Assembly: GCF_017104565.1 (NCBI RefSeq)
Contig: NZ_JAAGPD010000046.1
Location: 1 to 64,000, forward strand
Reading direction: 5' to 3'
DNA: 64,000 nt
Origin: Paraburkholderia sp. Tr-20389
GTDB lineage: Bacteria; Pseudomonadota; Gammaproteobacteria; Burkholderiales; Burkholderiaceae
This document shows positions 26,985 through 37,106 of this stretch, piece after piece; the stretch's first letter is position 1; every line of letters begins with the position of its first letter. The notes below the pieces were generated by a model. That model had not been told where the DNA came from. It did not search any database and was given only the letters and a program-made list of their open reading frames with translations. Made by a program: the position numbers and the translations under genes.

Positions 26985-28996
26985 CACTCGACCTCCGCGA
27001 GCGCCGGAGCCATATCCGCGCGTTGCGGAAGCGGCGTGCGGCCTTTGTTTTCGATCGTCCGCACCACGTCGGACGGAATGTAATAGCCGTCATCGCGGCC
27101 AAAGCTGCGGCCGATCACGGTGGCAGCAATCGCCACCATCGACACGATCGCGAGCCACCAGATGTGCCATACGGCGGCGAAACCGAACGCGAGACTGAAC
27201 ACGCCGATAAAGAAGCCGGCGGACGTGTTCGACGGCATGTGGATGTCCTGATAGACAGCCTGAACGCCGAGACCCTTGCCCGTTTCCTTCATATGCGCGA
27301 AGGCATCCAGTTCTTCGACGACGGGAATCGTCGCGAAGTTATAGACGGGCGGCGGCGACGAGATCGACCATTCGAGCGTGCGTCCGCCCCAAGGATCGCC
27401 CGTGACATCGCGATACTCCGGCTTGTTGCGGTTGATGATGCTGACCGCGAACTGGGCCACCTGGCACACCACGCCGATGGCGATCAGTCCGGCGCCGCAG
27501 GCCGCGATGATCATGAGCGGCTGCCATGCGGGATTGTCGTAGTGATTCAGACGGCGCGTCGCGCCCATGAAGCCGAGCACGTAGAGCGGCGTGAACGCCA
27601 CGAAAAAGCCGACGAACCAGAACCAGAACGCAGTCTTGCCGAGCCTGTCGTTCAGCTTGAAACCGAACACCTTCGGGAACCAGTAGCTGACGCCCGCCAG
27701 ATAGCCGAACACCACGCCGCCGATGATCGTGTTGTGGAAGTGCGCGACCAGGAACAGCGAGTTATGCAGCACGAAGTCCGCGCCCGGAATCGCCAGCATC
27801 ACGCCCGTCATACCGCCGATCGTGAACGTGACCATGAAGCCGATCGTCCACAACACAGGCGCCGTGATTTCGAGTCGGCCGCGATAAATCGTGAACAGCC
27901 AGTTGAAGATCTTCACGCCCGTCGGAATGGCGATGATCATGGTCGCGATGCCGAAGAACGCGTTGACGTCCGCGCCCGAGCCCATCGTGAAGAAGTGGTG
28001 TGCCCACACGAGGAACGCGAGCACCATGATCACGCACGATGCGTACACCATCGTCTTGTAGCCGAACAGCGGCTTCTTCGCGAACGTCGAGATTACTTCC
28101 GAGTAGATGCCGAACGCGGGCAGAACCAGGATGTAGACCTCGGGGTGGCCCCAGGCCCAGATCAGGTTCAGATACAGCATCGCGTTGCCGCCGGCTTCGT
28201 TCGTGAAGAAGTGCATGTCGGCATAGCGGTCGAGGCCCAGCAGCGCCAGCGCGATCGTCAGGATCGGGAACGTGGCCATGATCAGCACGTTCGAGCACAG
28301 CGCCGTCCACGTGAACACGGGCATCTTCATCAGCGACATACCGGGTGCGCGCATCTTGACGATCGTGACGAAGAAGTTGATCGCCGTGATCAGCGTGCCG
28401 ACGCCGGACAGTTCCAGCGCCCAGATGTAGTAATCGACGCCCACGCCCGGACTGAACTGCAACTCGGACAGCGGCGGATACGCAAGCCAGCCGACCTGCG
28501 CGAACTCGCCGATCACCAGCGAAACGTTCATCAGGATCGCGCTGATCGCCGTCATCCAGAACGACAGCGAGTTCAGGAACGGGAACGCGACGTCGCGTGC
28601 GCCGATCTGCAGCGGCACGACGATATTGAACAGACCCACCATCAGCGCCATCGCCATGAAGAAGATCATGATGACGCCGTGCGCGGTGAAGATCTGGTCA
28701 TAGTGATGCGGCGGCAGGTAACCCGTCGCGCCACCGCTCGCGAGCGCAAGTTGCAGGCGCATCATCACGGCGTCGGCGAAACCGCGCAGCAGCATCAGCA
28801 CGGCGACGACGATATACATCACCCCGATTCGCTTGTGATCGACGCTCGTGAGCCATTCGGTCCACAGCCAGCGCCACTTGTGCGCGCGCGTGAGAAACAC
28901 GGCGACGGCCAGCACGATCAGCCCCATGAGCGCGCCCGCACCCATGATGATCGGCTGATCGAACGGAATCGCCTCTAAAGTCAGATTGCCGAACAT
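26984..28996 (-). CDS. cyoB: Cytochrome bo3 quinol oxidase subunit I
   Basis: A 670-residue catalytic subunit with many membrane helices. It oxidises ubiquinol and reduces O2 to water while pumping protons. The [22 protein letters not shown] block carries the CuB histidine and cross-linked tyrosine, [10 protein letters not shown] carries the two other CuB histidines, and HFHNTIIGG carries the haem ligands. Length and order match E. coli CyoB (663 aa). It is separated from cyoA by three bases and overlaps cyoC. Confidence 0.97.
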   Translation of the reverse strand: MFGNLTLEAIPFDQPIIMGAGALMGLIVLAVAVFLTRAHKWRWLWTEWLTSVDHKRIGVMYIVVAVLMLLRGFADAVMMRLQLALASGGATGYLPPHHYDQIFTAHGVIMIFFMAMALMVGLFNIVVPLQIGARDVAFPFLNSLSFWMTAISAILMNVSLVIGEFAQVGWLAYPPLSELQFSPGVGVDYYIWALELSGVGTLITAINFFVTIVKMRAPGMSLMKMPVFTWTALCSNVLIMATFPILTIALALLGLDRYADMHFFTNEAGGNAMLYLNLIWAWGHPEVYILVLPAFGIYSEVISTFAKKPLFGYKTMVYASCVIMVLAFLVWAHHFFTMGSGADVNAFFGIATMIIAIPTGVKIFNWLFTIYRGRLEITAPVLWTIGFMVTFTIGGMTGVMLAIPGADFVLHNSLFLVAHFHNTIIGGVVFGYLAGVSYWFPKVFGFKLNDRLGKTAFWFWFVGFFVAFTPLYVLGFMGATRRLNHYDNPAWQPLMIIAACGAGLIAIGVVCQVAQFAVSIINRNKPEYRDVTGDPWGGRTLEWSISSPPPVYNFATIPVVEELDAFAHMKETGKGLGVQAVYQDIHMPSNTSAGFFIGVFSLAFGFAAVWHIWWLAIVSMVAIAATVIGRSFGRDDGYYIPSDVVRTIENKGRTPLPQRADMAPALAEVE

Positions 28997-28999
28997 GCG

Positions 29000-29899
29000 T
29001 TACTCCTTCGAAGCGTTCGTGGCGCAATTGGCGTCACGGAAATCGACGACATGCCCACTGTTGTATTTCGCAATCACGTTGTGGAACAGCTTCGGATCCA
29101 CCGACGAGAAATAGCGCACCGGGTTCTTCTCGCTCGGCTTCGCGACCGCGTAGTACCCGTCCATATCCAGCCGGTCCGACGACGCCTTGACCTTCTGCAC
29201 CCAGCTGTTGAAATCGGCCTGGCTCACGGCGAGCGTGCGGAACTTCATGTCCGAGAAACCCTTGCCGCTGAAATTCGCCGACACACCCGCGTAGTCGCCG
29301 GCTTCATCGGCGACCAGGTGGACGCGCGTCTGCATGCCCGCCATCGCGTAGACCTGCGTGCCCAGCTGCGGGATGAAGAACGAATTCATCACCGAGTCGG
29401 ACGTGATGTGGAAATTGACGGGCGTGCCGACGGGCATCGCCAGCTGGTTCACCGACGCAATGCCGAGATCGGGATAGATGAAGAGCCACTTCCAGTCGAG
29501 TGCGACGACTTCGACGTCGATAGGCTTCACGTTCGATTCGAGCGGCTTGTACGGATCGAGTTCGTGCGTGGTTCGCCACGTGAGAATGCCGAGGAACAGG
29601 ATGATCAGCGCGGGGATCGTCCATACGACCACTTCGATCGCTGTGGAGTGCGCCCACTTCGGCGCATAGACCGCGCTTTTGTTCGACGCGCGATACCGCC
29701 ACGCGAAGAGCAGCGTCAACAGAATGACGGGGATGACGACGATCAGCATCGTCCACGTTGCCGTCGCGATCAGCGATTTTTCGGCGACGCCGACACTGCC
29801 TTTCGGGTCGAGCACTTCAAGTTGACATCCCGCAAGACACGCCGTCAGACCGACGCTGACGGGTACGAGGCAACCTCTTAAGGTTTTTCTGGCTAACAT
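29000..29899 (-). CDS. cyoA: Cytochrome bo3 quinol oxidase subunit II
   Basis: A 299-residue lipoprotein (lipobox LAGC near residue 25), with two membrane helices and a periplasmic cupredoxin-like domain (VVALDWKWLFIYPDLGIASVNQLAMPVGTPVNFHITSDSVMNSFFIPQLG). The CuA cysteines are absent, as expected for a quinol oxidase. It is the first gene of cyoABCD. The ATG at 29899 gives the standard signal peptide; a longer frame adds a cysteine-rich leader and is less likely. The promoter should lie in 29900-30100, but no clear regulator box is seen. Confidence 0.95.
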   Translation of the reverse strand: MLARKTLRGCLVPVSVGLTACLAGCQLEVLDPKGSVGVAEKSLIATATWTMLIVVIPVILLTLLFAWRYRASNKSAVYAPKWAHSTAIEVVVWTIPALIILFLGILTWRTTHELDPYKPLESNVKPIDVEVVALDWKWLFIYPDLGIASVNQLAMPVGTPVNFHITSDSVMNSFFIPQLGTQVYAMAGMQTRVHLVADEAGDYAGVSANFSGKGFSDMKFRTLAVSQADFNSWVQKVKASSDRLDMDGYYAVAKPSEKNPVRYFSSVDPKLFHNVIAKYNSGHVVDFRDANCATNASKE

Positions 29900-30218
29900 G
29901 TTTGCCCAATGATCGATGAACCACGCTGAACACGTGTGGGGTTTGCAAGGCAAAAAGCACAAGGTCCTATGTGCCAGGCGATTCTAGGGACGCGCAGCGT
30001 TTGAAATCCTGACTTCAATCAAGAATGCCGACAGAAGGGCAGCCGGAAGGCGTGCGACGCGTTGTCACACGATGTCGGAATGCCGGAAGCGCCCTGTCAT
30101 TTCAGGCCGAGCGGTCTGACAGAATTCTTCCGGCCTGCTGTCGATGTGAATCGCACGCGACAGCGATCTGATCTGATGGGCCGCCCGAACATCGTCGACG
30201 TCCAGGCGGCCGGGACTA

Positions 30219-30422
30219 TCACGCCTGTCCGGACTCCGCGTTATCGGGTGCGTCGTCTTCCGTCTTGCGGCCAACGAGTTCTTCCAGCGCGCCCGCGCCC
30301 TTGAAACCCGCGACGGCCGCGACGCCCTTCGTCAACAGCGACGCGTTCGGGTCCGCCTTGTCCAGCGCTTCGACGGCGGCTGCTGCGCCGGCGATCTCGC
30401 CCAGTGTGTCGAGAATGCCCAT
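30219..30422 (-). CDS. Small hypothetical protein (67 aa)
   Basis: Begins MGILDTLGEIAGAAAAVEALDKADPNASLLTKGVAAVAGF, alanine/glycine-rich with amphipathic helices and an acidic tail. No family is recognised. The ATG at 30422 lies nine bases after the DUF3597 stop, with AAGGAG over that stop, so the two form an operon. The hydrophobic helical character may indicate peripheral membrane association or partnership with the DUF3597 protein. Confidence 0.7.
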   Translation of the reverse strand: MGILDTLGEIAGAAAAVEALDKADPNASLLTKGVAAVAGFKGAGALEELVGRKTEDDAPDNAESGQA

Positions 30423-30431
30423 CGCCGCTCC

Positions 30432-30830
30432 TTAGCTCGTGAGGTCGGAAGGCAGCTTGCCGCCGTTTGCCGCGAGCGCCGTCATCAGCTGCTTGTGCAG
30501 CCAGAGGTTCATCGACGCGGAATCGTTCGTGTCGCCGCCGTACTTCAACTCGCCTGCCAGCTGCTTGCGATGCTCGAGGCTGCTGTCCACGTCGAGCAGC
30601 TTCATCAGATCGACGATCGAGCGGCGCCAGTCGAGTTGCTGCGGATTCGACGCCGCCAGCTGGTCCATCACGGCCGCGACATCGACGTCCGCGAGCGCGG
30701 TCGAGACAGGCGCAACGGGCGCGTCTGCCGATGCGTCGGCGGGAGTGGGTGCCACGGGCTCGGCGGGCAGCGTCTCCGCCGGCTTCGCCTTGCCGAAGAT
30801 CTTGCTGACGATGGTTCCAAAAATGCTCAT
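30432..30830 (-). CDS. DUF3597 family protein
   Basis: A 132-residue protein: MSIFGTIVSKIFGKAK, a Pro/Ala-rich linker, then VDVAAVMDQLAASNPQQLDWRRSIVDLMKLLDVDSSLEHRKQLAGELKY, the DUF3597 fold related to LysM-containing small proteins. Function is unknown. The start ATG at 30830 has a good AAAGAAGGATC region upstream. It is the first gene of a two-gene unit with the 67-aa protein. Confidence 0.9.
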   Translation of the reverse strand: MSIFGTIVSKIFGKAKPAETLPAEPVAPTPADASADAPVAPVSTALADVDVAAVMDQLAASNPQQLDWRRSIVDLMKLLDVDSSLEHRKQLAGELKYGGDTNDSASMNLWLHKQLMTALAANGGKLPSDLTS

Positions 30831-31123
30831 GATTCGGATCCTTCTTTGATGGGATTGGAAAGAGACTGCGCAACGTCGCCCGCATTCCGGGTTTCACGAA
30901 TCGCGGCGACGCTGCCTGCGAGTAACGCCAGCCGTTCCGAACCGTTGACCTTCGTGCGCGATTTGCCGCAACTTTCACGCTTGTTTGCACTCCGGCGCAT
31001 CCTCGCGACACCTTCTCGTCAAAATTTGAAAAATTTTGCATGCCTGATCAAATTTCAACCTGGTTCAGCAAGAATCGTGGGGTGAAGCGGATTCTCCACT
31101 TTTCCAACAACGACATCACGACC

Positions 31124-31624
31124 ATGAAAAAACTGTTCACCGCCGCAGCCTTCGCCGTCTCCCTGTCGATGCTCGCCGCGTGCTCCGGCCTGAATCGCAG
31201 CAACGAAGAAGCGCTGAACCAGCAAGCCGGCATCGAAGTCTCGCAGACCAAGGAAGGCGTGCAGGTTCGCCTGCCCGAAAAAGTCCTGTTCAACTTCAAC
31301 GAGTCGAGCCTGCGCCCCGATGCCGCCACTGCACTCTCGCGCGTAGTCGTCGTGCTGAGCCGCACGCAGAAGCCGATGATCATTGAAGGCCATACGGACA
31401 ACGTCGGCACGCGCGAATACAACCAGCACCTGTCCGAAGCGCGCGCGAAGTCGGTTGAAGACGAGCTCGAGCGGCGCGGCATCAGCGCGTCGCGTATGAC
31501 GATCAAGGGCTACGCGTTCGATCGCCCCGTCGCGGATAACGACACGCCCGAAGGTCGCGCGCGCAATCGCCGCACGGAGATCGTCGTGATGGGCGAATCG
31601 CTCGAAGCGGTAATGGGCAAGTAA
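31124..31624 (+). CDS. OmpA-family peptidoglycan-associated lipoprotein
   Basis: A 166-residue lipoprotein with lipobox LAAC (about 16-19) and an OmpA C-terminal domain (about 60-165): FNFNESSLRPDA, IEGHTDNVGTREYNQHLSEARA and GYAFDRPVADNDTPEGRARNRR. The NxxLSxxRA helix binds diaminopimelate of peptidoglycan. It anchors the outer membrane to the wall. The ATG at 31124 is chosen from the signal peptide; the longer frame has no support. It is followed by a perfect stem-loop and an RlpA-like gene, giving an envelope-maintenance neighbourhood. Confidence 0.93.
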   Translation: MKKLFTAAAFAVSLSMLAACSGLNRSNEEALNQQAGIEVSQTKEGVQVRLPEKVLFNFNESSLRPDAATALSRVVVVLSRTQKPMIIEGHTDNVGTREYNQHLSEARAKSVEDELERRGISASRMTIKGYAFDRPVADNDTPEGRARNRRTEIVVMGESLEAVMGK

Positions 31625-31639
31625 GGTCCGTCGCAATCA

Positions 31640-31672
31640 CGCAAGCGCCTCAGCGTCATTCGGGCGCTTGCG
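31640..31672. terminator. Stem-loop after the OmpA-like gene
   Basis: CGCAAGCGCC and GGCGCTTGCG form a perfect 10-bp stem about 15 bases after the stop codon. There is no T-run, so termination strength is uncertain. Confidence 0.5.
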
Positions 31673-31799
31673 TTGCGCCGGTCCGATTGTCGCGGACACG
31701 TAAAGATTTGTCAGAAAGCCGGTACCACTGCGAAAGGTCGTCAACCCAAAAATATTGAGACCGTTGGAACCCACTTCTCTTGCCGATTGGGGTTCTATC

Positions 31800-32324
31800 G
31801 TGTCGAGTCTGCGTATTGTTGGATTACTCGGAATATTCGGAATATTGGCTGGCTGCACGCAAATTCCGCCGGAACATCAGGCGTCGAATGCGATCGACGC
31901 AGTAGCGACACCAACGATGCTCATCGCCGTTGACGGCGCGTCGGGAAACGCGAGTCCGCAATCTGAAGCTATCGCGGCTCAGCCCCAAAGCGGCACGATT
32001 CAAACCGGCAACGCATCGTGGTATGCGCGCAAATTCCAAGGGCGTCGTACTGCAAGTGGTGAACGGTTCGACAACCGATCGTTGACAGCAGCACATCGCA
32101 CGCTGCCGCTCGGCACGTACGTGCGCGTGACTTCGCTCGCTACGGCGAGATCGGTCGTGGTGCGCATCAACGATCGCGGGCCATTCGTCAGCGGACGCAT
32201 CATCGATCTGTCTCTTGCAGCGGCTGACGAACTGGGCTTGACTCGAGCGCCATCGACACGAGTGCAGATTCAACGCGTCGAGAAGGTGGCGACGCGCGCG
32301 ACGTCCAACGGGTCGGAATCTTGA
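31800..32324 (+). CDS. rlpA: RlpA-like double-psi beta-barrel septal lipoprotein
   Basis: A 174-residue lipoprotein with lipobox LAGC and the RlpA domain (about 85-165): GNASWYARKFQGRRTASGERFDNRSLTAAHRTLPLG and INDRGPFVSGRIIDLSLAAADELG. The catalytic-type Asp and His for lytic transglycosylase activity are present. It lacks the SPOR domain of larger RlpA proteins. GTG at 31800 is preferred, as it starts just before the hydrophobic signal; a TTG 45 bases upstream is the alternative. Its stop overlaps the next gene's TTG start. Confidence 0.88.
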   Translation: MSSLRIVGLLGIFGILAGCTQIPPEHQASNAIDAVATPTMLIAVDGASGNASPQSEAIAAQPQSGTIQTGNASWYARKFQGRRTASGERFDNRSLTAAHRTLPLGTYVRVTSLATARSVVVRINDRGPFVSGRIIDLSLAAADELGLTRAPSTRVQIQRVEKVATRATSNGSES

Positions 32325-32653
32325 TCCGCGTCGTGATTGCTGCGTGCGTGATCACGCTTGGCACCTCCGGCGCTTTCGCCGCGCGTTCGAGCGACGAAAC
32401 GCACACCGCCACACCGCGAGCAGATTACCAACCGAACGCGCGGCCGCTCCACGCTCCCAAAGCGCAAGTGAAGACCGCGCCGCCTCCACGCAAGCCTCGC
32501 CGCAAGAAGAAAGCGGTGCGCCATCCTGATGTCTTCTATCGCTGGTCAGCCGAACAGCTGATGTTCGGCGGCGTCAATCCGTCGCGAGTGGGAAAAGATA
32601 CGGATGACATCACAGGAAGAACGGCAAGCAAGAGCGCGGCCTCTTCCAGATAG
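32321..32653 (+). CDS. Small exported basic hypothetical protein (110 aa)
   Basis: It begins MIRVVIAACVITLGTSGAFAA, a signal peptide, then a Pro/Lys/Arg-rich stretch (PPPRKPRRKKKAVRHP) and a short C-terminal region. No family is recognised. The TTG start (32321) overlaps the rlpA stop by four bases; a GTG at 32333 would also keep most of the signal. The overlap suggests translational coupling with rlpA, and the basic linker could bind peptidoglycan or nucleic acid, but this is speculative. Confidence 0.55.
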   Translation: MIRVVIAACVITLGTSGAFAARSSDETHTATPRADYQPNARPLHAPKAQVKTAPPPRKPRRKKKAVRHPDVFYRWSAEQLMFGGVNPSRVGKDTDDITGRTASKSAASSR

Positions 32654-32672
32654 AGGCCGTGCAAAGCTCGGA

Positions 32673-33872
32673 TCAGGTGGAAGCGTTGCCGTACTTCACG
32701 ACATCGAGCAGCGTCTTCTTCTTGTCCTGATAGTGATACAGCGTGATCGCGCCTTCCTTCATGTCACCATGTGCGTCGAACGCGATATGTCCGATTACAC
32801 CCTTGTAATCGGTATCGGGCAACGCGGCGAGCACCTTCGCGGCGTCCGTGCTGTCGGCCCGCCTCATCGCGTCGGCAATCACGTGAACCGCGTCGTAGGC
32901 GAACGGCGCATTGAACAGAATCGGACCATTGAAGCGAGCCTCGAAACGCTTCTGGAACTCAGCGCCCTTCGGCATGCGGGAAACAGCGAGACTCGCCTCG
33001 GAACACACGAGATTGTTCACGGAGTCGCCCGCAAGCTCGGCCACTTTCTCGGTGCACGCGCCATCGCCGCTCAGAACCTTCGCGTTCAAGCCAAGCGCGG
33101 CTGCTTGACGGATGAATGGCCCGACCGTCGAATCCATGCCGCCGAACATGATCACGTCGGGATGCGCACTCTTGATGGTGGTGAGAATGGCGCGGAAATC
33201 GGTGGCCTTGTCGGTCGTTGCCTCGCGCGCGACGATGCGCGCGCCGCCGGCTTGCGCTGCCTTCGCGAACTCGTCGGCGAGCCCCTTGCCGTAGGCCGTC
33301 GCATCGTCGACGACGGCAATCGACTTCGCGCCCAACGACCGGAGCGCATAGCCCCCGAGTGCGGGCCCCTGCTGCGCATCTGTCGCGACGACGCGGTACG
33401 CGCTCTTGTAGCCTTGCTTCGTATAGTCGGGATTGGTGGAAGAGGGTGAAATTTCCGCGATGTTCGCGTCGTTATAGATACGCGACGCGGGAATCGACAC
33501 GCCCGAGTTCAGGTGGCCGATCACGGCAACCACATGCTCGTCGACGAACTTCTGCGCAATCTGCGTGCCCGTCTTCGGATCGGCCGCGTCGTCCTCGCCG
33601 TCCAGTTCGAGCCGCACCTTGTGCCCGCCGATCACCAGCCCCGTGCGGTTGATGTCTTCGACGGCAAGGCGCGCACCGTTCTCATTGTCCTTGCCCAAAT
33701 GGCTGCTGCCGCCCGTCAGCGGCCCGACGTGTCCGATCTTCACCACTTCTTCGGCTGCACCGCCTTCACTTTGCGCTGCGTGCTGCGATGGTTGCTCTTT
33801 CCTGTCGCAACCCATCAGCGTCAGGCTGGTCAGCGAGATGCCGACCAGGGTCAGTCTTGCCAGATTATTCAA
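32673..33872 (-). CDS. Branched-chain amino acid ABC transporter substrate-binding lipoprotein (LivK-like)
   Basis: A 399-residue Peripla_BP_6 receptor: VVKIGHVGPLTGGSSHLGKDNENGARLAVEDIN at the N-terminus, then GHLNSGVSIPASRIYNDANIAEISPSSTNPDYTKQGY, typical of LivJ/K proteins. It would capture Leu/Ile/Val or related compounds in the periplasm. The TTG at 33872 is chosen because GGAGGAGG lies seven bases upstream and it opens directly into the signal (LNNLARLTLVGISLTSLTLMGC, a lipobox); the ATG at 33926 would add 18 charged residues. No permease or ATPase genes are adjacent. Confidence 0.9.
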   Translation of the reverse strand: MNNLARLTLVGISLTSLTLMGCDRKEQPSQHAAQSEGGAAEEVVKIGHVGPLTGGSSHLGKDNENGARLAVEDINRTGLVIGGHKVRLELDGEDDAADPKTGTQIAQKFVDEHVVAVIGHLNSGVSIPASRIYNDANIAEISPSSTNPDYTKQGYKSAYRVVATDAQQGPALGGYALRSLGAKSIAVVDDATAYGKGLADEFAKAAQAGGARIVAREATTDKATDFRAILTTIKSAHPDVIMFGGMDSTVGPFIRQAAALGLNAKVLSGDGACTEKVAELAGDSVNNLVCSEASLAVSRMPKGAEFQKRFEARFNGPILFNAPFAYDAVHVIADAMRRADSTDAAKVLAALPDTDYKGVIGHIAFDAHGDMKEGAITLYHYQDKKKTLLDVVKYGNAST

Positions 33873-34148
33873 CGGCGTCCTCCTCCATAAAGATGCTACG
33901 TTTCTTGATCGGTTTTTACGAATCATTCAATTCGCATTCCGAATCTATATCCAAAAAACGGTAGCACAGTGAGGTACTCATCGCTGTAAAGATTGGTCAA
34001 GCGATGGAATCGCCACACACCCGCTCTTCCTTGACAGAGTTTGACGCATCTTGCGCGCTATCCAATGGAAAATCGGGTACGCACGTCCGGCCTCTTCGTC
34101 CGGCACGGCGCGCATTGAATTCACCTATCAACCGGAATGAAAGCAACC

Positions 34149-34439
34149 ATGAAAAAAACCTCTATCGCCCTGCTCGTTTCGCTGCTGGCGTTCGCGGGCG
34201 CAGCATCGGCGCAAGCCGACAACAACGGCATCGTGATGACGCACGATCGCGACGTCGCCTCGAAGATCGAACAGCATGCGCGTGACGTCCAGGCCCAGCC
34301 GGTCGTCCAGAACGACATGGATGCGCCTGTCGAAAAAGTCGAGCAGAAGCCGGCTCACCATCATCACCACGGCCACAGTCACAATCATCACCACACCGTG
34401 AAGTCGAAAGCCGCGCACGCCCACGTCGAAGCCGAATAA
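34149..34439 (+). CDS. Small exported histidine-rich protein
   Basis: A 96-residue protein (from the ATG at 34149; an in-frame ATG at 34137 is possible) with signal peptide MKKTSIALLVSLLAFAGAASAQA and a C-terminal HHHHHGHSHNHHH cluster (about 71-83). Such clusters bind Ni, Zn, Cu or Co in the periplasm. The middle is acidic. No named family is recognised. It is convergent with ahpF, with a bidirectional terminator between. A metal-buffering role is inferred from composition. Confidence 0.75.
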   Translation: MKKTSIALLVSLLAFAGAASAQADNNGIVMTHDRDVASKIEQHARDVQAQPVVQNDMDAPVEKVEQKPAHHHHHGHSHNHHHTVKSKAAHAHVEAE

Positions 34440-34454
34440 GCACGCAGCATCAAC

Positions 34455-34490
34455 GAAAAACGGGCTAGCAGAAGCTAGCCCGTTTTTTTT
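34455..34490. terminator. Bidirectional terminator between the His-rich gene and ahpF
   Basis: CGGGCTAGC-AGAA-GCTAGCCCG is a perfect 9-bp stem with T8 after it on the plus strand and AAAAA before it (T-run on the minus strand). It suits the two convergent genes it separates. Confidence 0.92.
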
Positions 34491-34512
34491 GCAGCGAGGA
34501 TCGCCCGGAAGA

Positions 34513-36105
34513 TCAGGCCTCGGCCATCTCCGCCGCTTGCGCGTCCTCCGCGTCTTCGACGCTCGAACGGATCAGGTGATCGAACGCGGCCAGCGATGCC
34601 TTCGCGCCCTCGCCCACGGCGATCACGATCTGCTTGAACGGCACCGTCGTCACGTCGCCCGCCGCGAACACGCCCGGCACCGACGTCGCGCCCTTCGCGT
34701 CGACGACGATCTCGCCGTGCTTCGAGAGCTCGATCGTGCCCTTCAGCCATTCGGTGTTCGGCACGAGACCGATCTGCACGAACACGCCTTCGAGTTCGAC
34801 ATGCTTCGACTCACCCGACACGCGGTCCGTGTACGTCAGGCCGTTGACCTTCTTGCCGTCGCCCGTGATTTCCGTCGTCTGCGCCTGCGTGATGACGACA
34901 ACGTTCGGCAGGCTGCGCAGCTTGCGCTGCAGCACTTCGTCGGCGCGCAGCGCGGCGCCGAATTCGATCAGCGTGACGTGATTCACGACACCCGCCAGAT
35001 CGATTGCCGCCTCGACGCCCGAGTTGCCGCCGCCGACGACAGCGACGCGCTTGCCCTTGAAGAGCGGGCCGTCGCAGTGCGGGCAGTACGCGACACCGTG
35101 ATTGCGGTACTCGCGCTCGCCCGGCACGTTGATCTCGCGCCAGCGCGCACCCGTTGCCAGCACGATCGTCTTCGCCTTCAGCACTGCGCCGCTCGCGAGG
35201 CGCACTTCGTTGATCTTGCCGGGAATCAGCGCTTCGGCGCGCTGCACGTCCATCACGTCGACTTCGTAGCTCTTCACGTGCTGCTCGAGTGCCGTGGCGA
35301 ACTTCGGCCCTTCCGTTTCCTGCACGGAGACGAAGTTTTCGATCGCCAGCGTATCGAGCACCTGGCCGCCGAAGCGTTCTGCGACGACGCCCGTCGCAAT
35401 GCCCTTGCGTGCCGCATAGATCGCAGCCGCGGCGCCAGCGGGGCCGCCGCCGACGATCAGCATATCGAACACCGGCTTCTTCTCCAGCTCCTTCGCGGCA
35501 CGCGCGCCGGCATTGGTATCGAGCTTCGCGAGGATTTCCTTCACGCCGCTGCGGCCCTGGCCGAACACTTCGCCGTTCAGGAACATCGTCGGCACGGCCA
35601 TGATCTGGCGCGCCTCGACTTCGTTCTGAAACAGCGCGCCGTCGATCGCCGTGTGGCGGATGCGCGGGTTGATCAGCGCCATGATATTGAGCGCCTGCAC
35701 CACTTCCGGGCAGTTCTGGCACGACAGCGAGAAGTACGTCTCGAACGCAAAGTCGCCGTCGAGTTCGCGGATCTGCTGGATCACGGCGTCGTCGAGCTTG
35801 ATCGGGTGACCGCCCGTCTGCAGCAGCGCGAGAACCAGCGACGTGAACTCATGCCCCATCGGAATGCCCGCGAAGCGGATGCCCGAGGCCTTGCCCGGCT
35901 CGCCGATCGAAAACGACGGCTTGCGTTCGTCGTCGCCACGGCGTTCGATCACATTCACACGCTCCGACAGCGACGCGATGTCGTTCAACAGCGCCAGCAG
36001 CTCTTGCGACTTCGCGCTGTCGTCGAGCGAAGCGACGATCTCGATAGGACGACTGACTTTCTCGAGGTAGGCTTTGAGTTGGGTCTTCAGATTCGCGTCG
36101 AGCAT
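34513..36105 (-). CDS. ahpF: Alkyl hydroperoxide reductase subunit F (NADH:peroxiredoxin reductase)
   Basis: A 530-residue flavoprotein that recharges AhpC. The N-terminal thioredoxin-fold domain has redox pair C129-x-x-C132 ([10 protein letters not shown]). The FAD domain begins [22 protein letters not shown], the thioredoxin-reductase-like redox motif is YCPHCDG, and the NADH motif is [19 protein letters not shown]. Length matches E. coli AhpF (521). The ATG at 36105 is chosen by family; the longer frame runs into hairpins. It lies 192 bases downstream of ahpC on the same strand. Confidence 0.97.
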   Translation of the reverse strand: MLDANLKTQLKAYLEKVSRPIEIVASLDDSAKSQELLALLNDIASLSERVNVIERRGDDERKPSFSIGEPGKASGIRFAGIPMGHEFTSLVLALLQTGGHPIKLDDAVIQQIRELDGDFAFETYFSLSCQNCPEVVQALNIMALINPRIRHTAIDGALFQNEVEARQIMAVPTMFLNGEVFGQGRSGVKEILAKLDTNAGARAAKELEKKPVFDMLIVGGGPAGAAAAIYAARKGIATGVVAERFGGQVLDTLAIENFVSVQETEGPKFATALEQHVKSYEVDVMDVQRAEALIPGKINEVRLASGAVLKAKTIVLATGARWREINVPGEREYRNHGVAYCPHCDGPLFKGKRVAVVGGGNSGVEAAIDLAGVVNHVTLIEFGAALRADEVLQRKLRSLPNVVVITQAQTTEITGDGKKVNGLTYTDRVSGESKHVELEGVFVQIGLVPNTEWLKGTIELSKHGEIVVDAKGATSVPGVFAAGDVTTVPFKQIVIAVGEGAKASLAAFDHLIRSSVEDAEDAQAAEMAEA

Positions 36106-36182
36106 GATTTTTCGGGTCCGTGGCGAGATGGGATGAGGTATCGATGCGTGCCGCGCGCTGCGTCGAACGCGGGCAGTAAGAC

Positions 36183-36255
36183 AGTTCGCAAGGCGAGACC
36201 TTGCGGACTGTCTCACGCGGCGCCGCTCGTGGCGGCGCCGCTTGGGAGACAGCAG
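36183..36255 (-). promoter_or_regulatory. Paired stem-loops between ahpC and ahpF
   Basis: Two hairpins lie side by side: ACTGTCTC...GCGGCGCCGC-TCGT-GGCGGCGCCGC...GAGACAG (36207-36255) and CAGTTCGCAAGG-CGAGA-CCTTGCGGACTG (36182-36211). They overlap by a few bases, so only one can form fully. Neither has a T-run. The layout suits partial attenuation or mRNA processing giving more AhpC than AhpF. Confidence 0.6.
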
Positions 36256-36297
36256 TACGGCGGGTAAGCGCGTGTGGCTTCTAGCGAGCCGTGAAAC

Positions 36298-36861
36298 TTA
36301 GATCTTGCCGATCAGGTCGAGCGACGGGCTCAGCGTTTCAGCGCCCGGCGTCCACTTGGCGGGGCAGACTTCACCCGGATGCGCCGCGACGTATTGCGCA
36401 GCCTGCACCTTGCGCAGCAGCTCGCCAGCGTCACGGCCGATGCCGTTGTCGTGGATTTCGCACAGCTTGATCTCGCCTTCCGGGTTGATCACGAACGTGC
36501 CGCGCAGCGCCAGGCCTTCTTCTTCGATCAGAACGTCGAAGTTGCGCGAGATCGCCAGCGTCGGGTCGGCAACCATCGGGTACTTGATCTTCTGGATCGT
36601 GTCCGACGTGTCGTGCCAAGCCTTGTGCGTGAAGTGCGTATCCGTCGACACGCTGTAGATTTCCACGCCGAGCTTCTTGAACTCGTCGTAACGGTCGGCC
36701 AGATCGCCCAGTTCCGTCGGGCACACGAACGTGAAGTCGGCCGGGTAGAACACGACGACGGACCACTTGCCCTTGAAGGTTTCGTCGGTGACGGTCACGA
36801 AATCGCCGTTGTGGAATGCGGTTGCCTTGAACGGTTTGACCTGGCTGTTGATGATCGGCAT
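36298..36861 (-). CDS. ahpC: Alkyl hydroperoxide reductase subunit C (2-Cys peroxiredoxin)
   Basis: A 187-residue peroxiredoxin, exactly the E. coli length. The peroxidatic Cys47 is in [13 protein letters not shown] and the resolving Cys166 in EVCPAKW. It reduces H2O2 and organic peroxides in the cytoplasm, with electrons from AhpF. The ATG at 36861 has AAGAGGACGC upstream. The promoter lies in 36862-37000, a region also facing polB; an OxyR-like site there cannot be established by eye. Confidence 0.97.
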   Translation of the reverse strand: MPIINSQVKPFKATAFHNGDFVTVTDETFKGKWSVVVFYPADFTFVCPTELGDLADRYDEFKKLGVEIYSVSTDTHFTHKAWHDTSDTIQKIKYPMVADPTLAISRNFDVLIEEEGLALRGTFVINPEGEIKLCEIHDNGIGRDAGELLRKVQAAQYVAAHPGEVCPAKWTPGAETLSPSLDLIGKI

Positions 36862-37106
36862 CTGATGCGTCCTCTTCGGTTAAGTGAGTTGGGTTGGTAC
36901 TGCAATGAGGTGAAGTATGAAGGATATGCAGAATTTGCTAAATTTGATTGTTCCGATTTACCCAATTTAGTTTTCCTATCGCGGCACCCCTTCCTGGCAC
37001 AAGCGATTGATTGGAAAGGAAAAAACAGTCGGCGCGCACCACGGCCGGGCGGGTAGAATGATCGAAAAAAATTTGTCGTCATGGGTTTTCAGCAAGGGTT
37101 TTCCGC

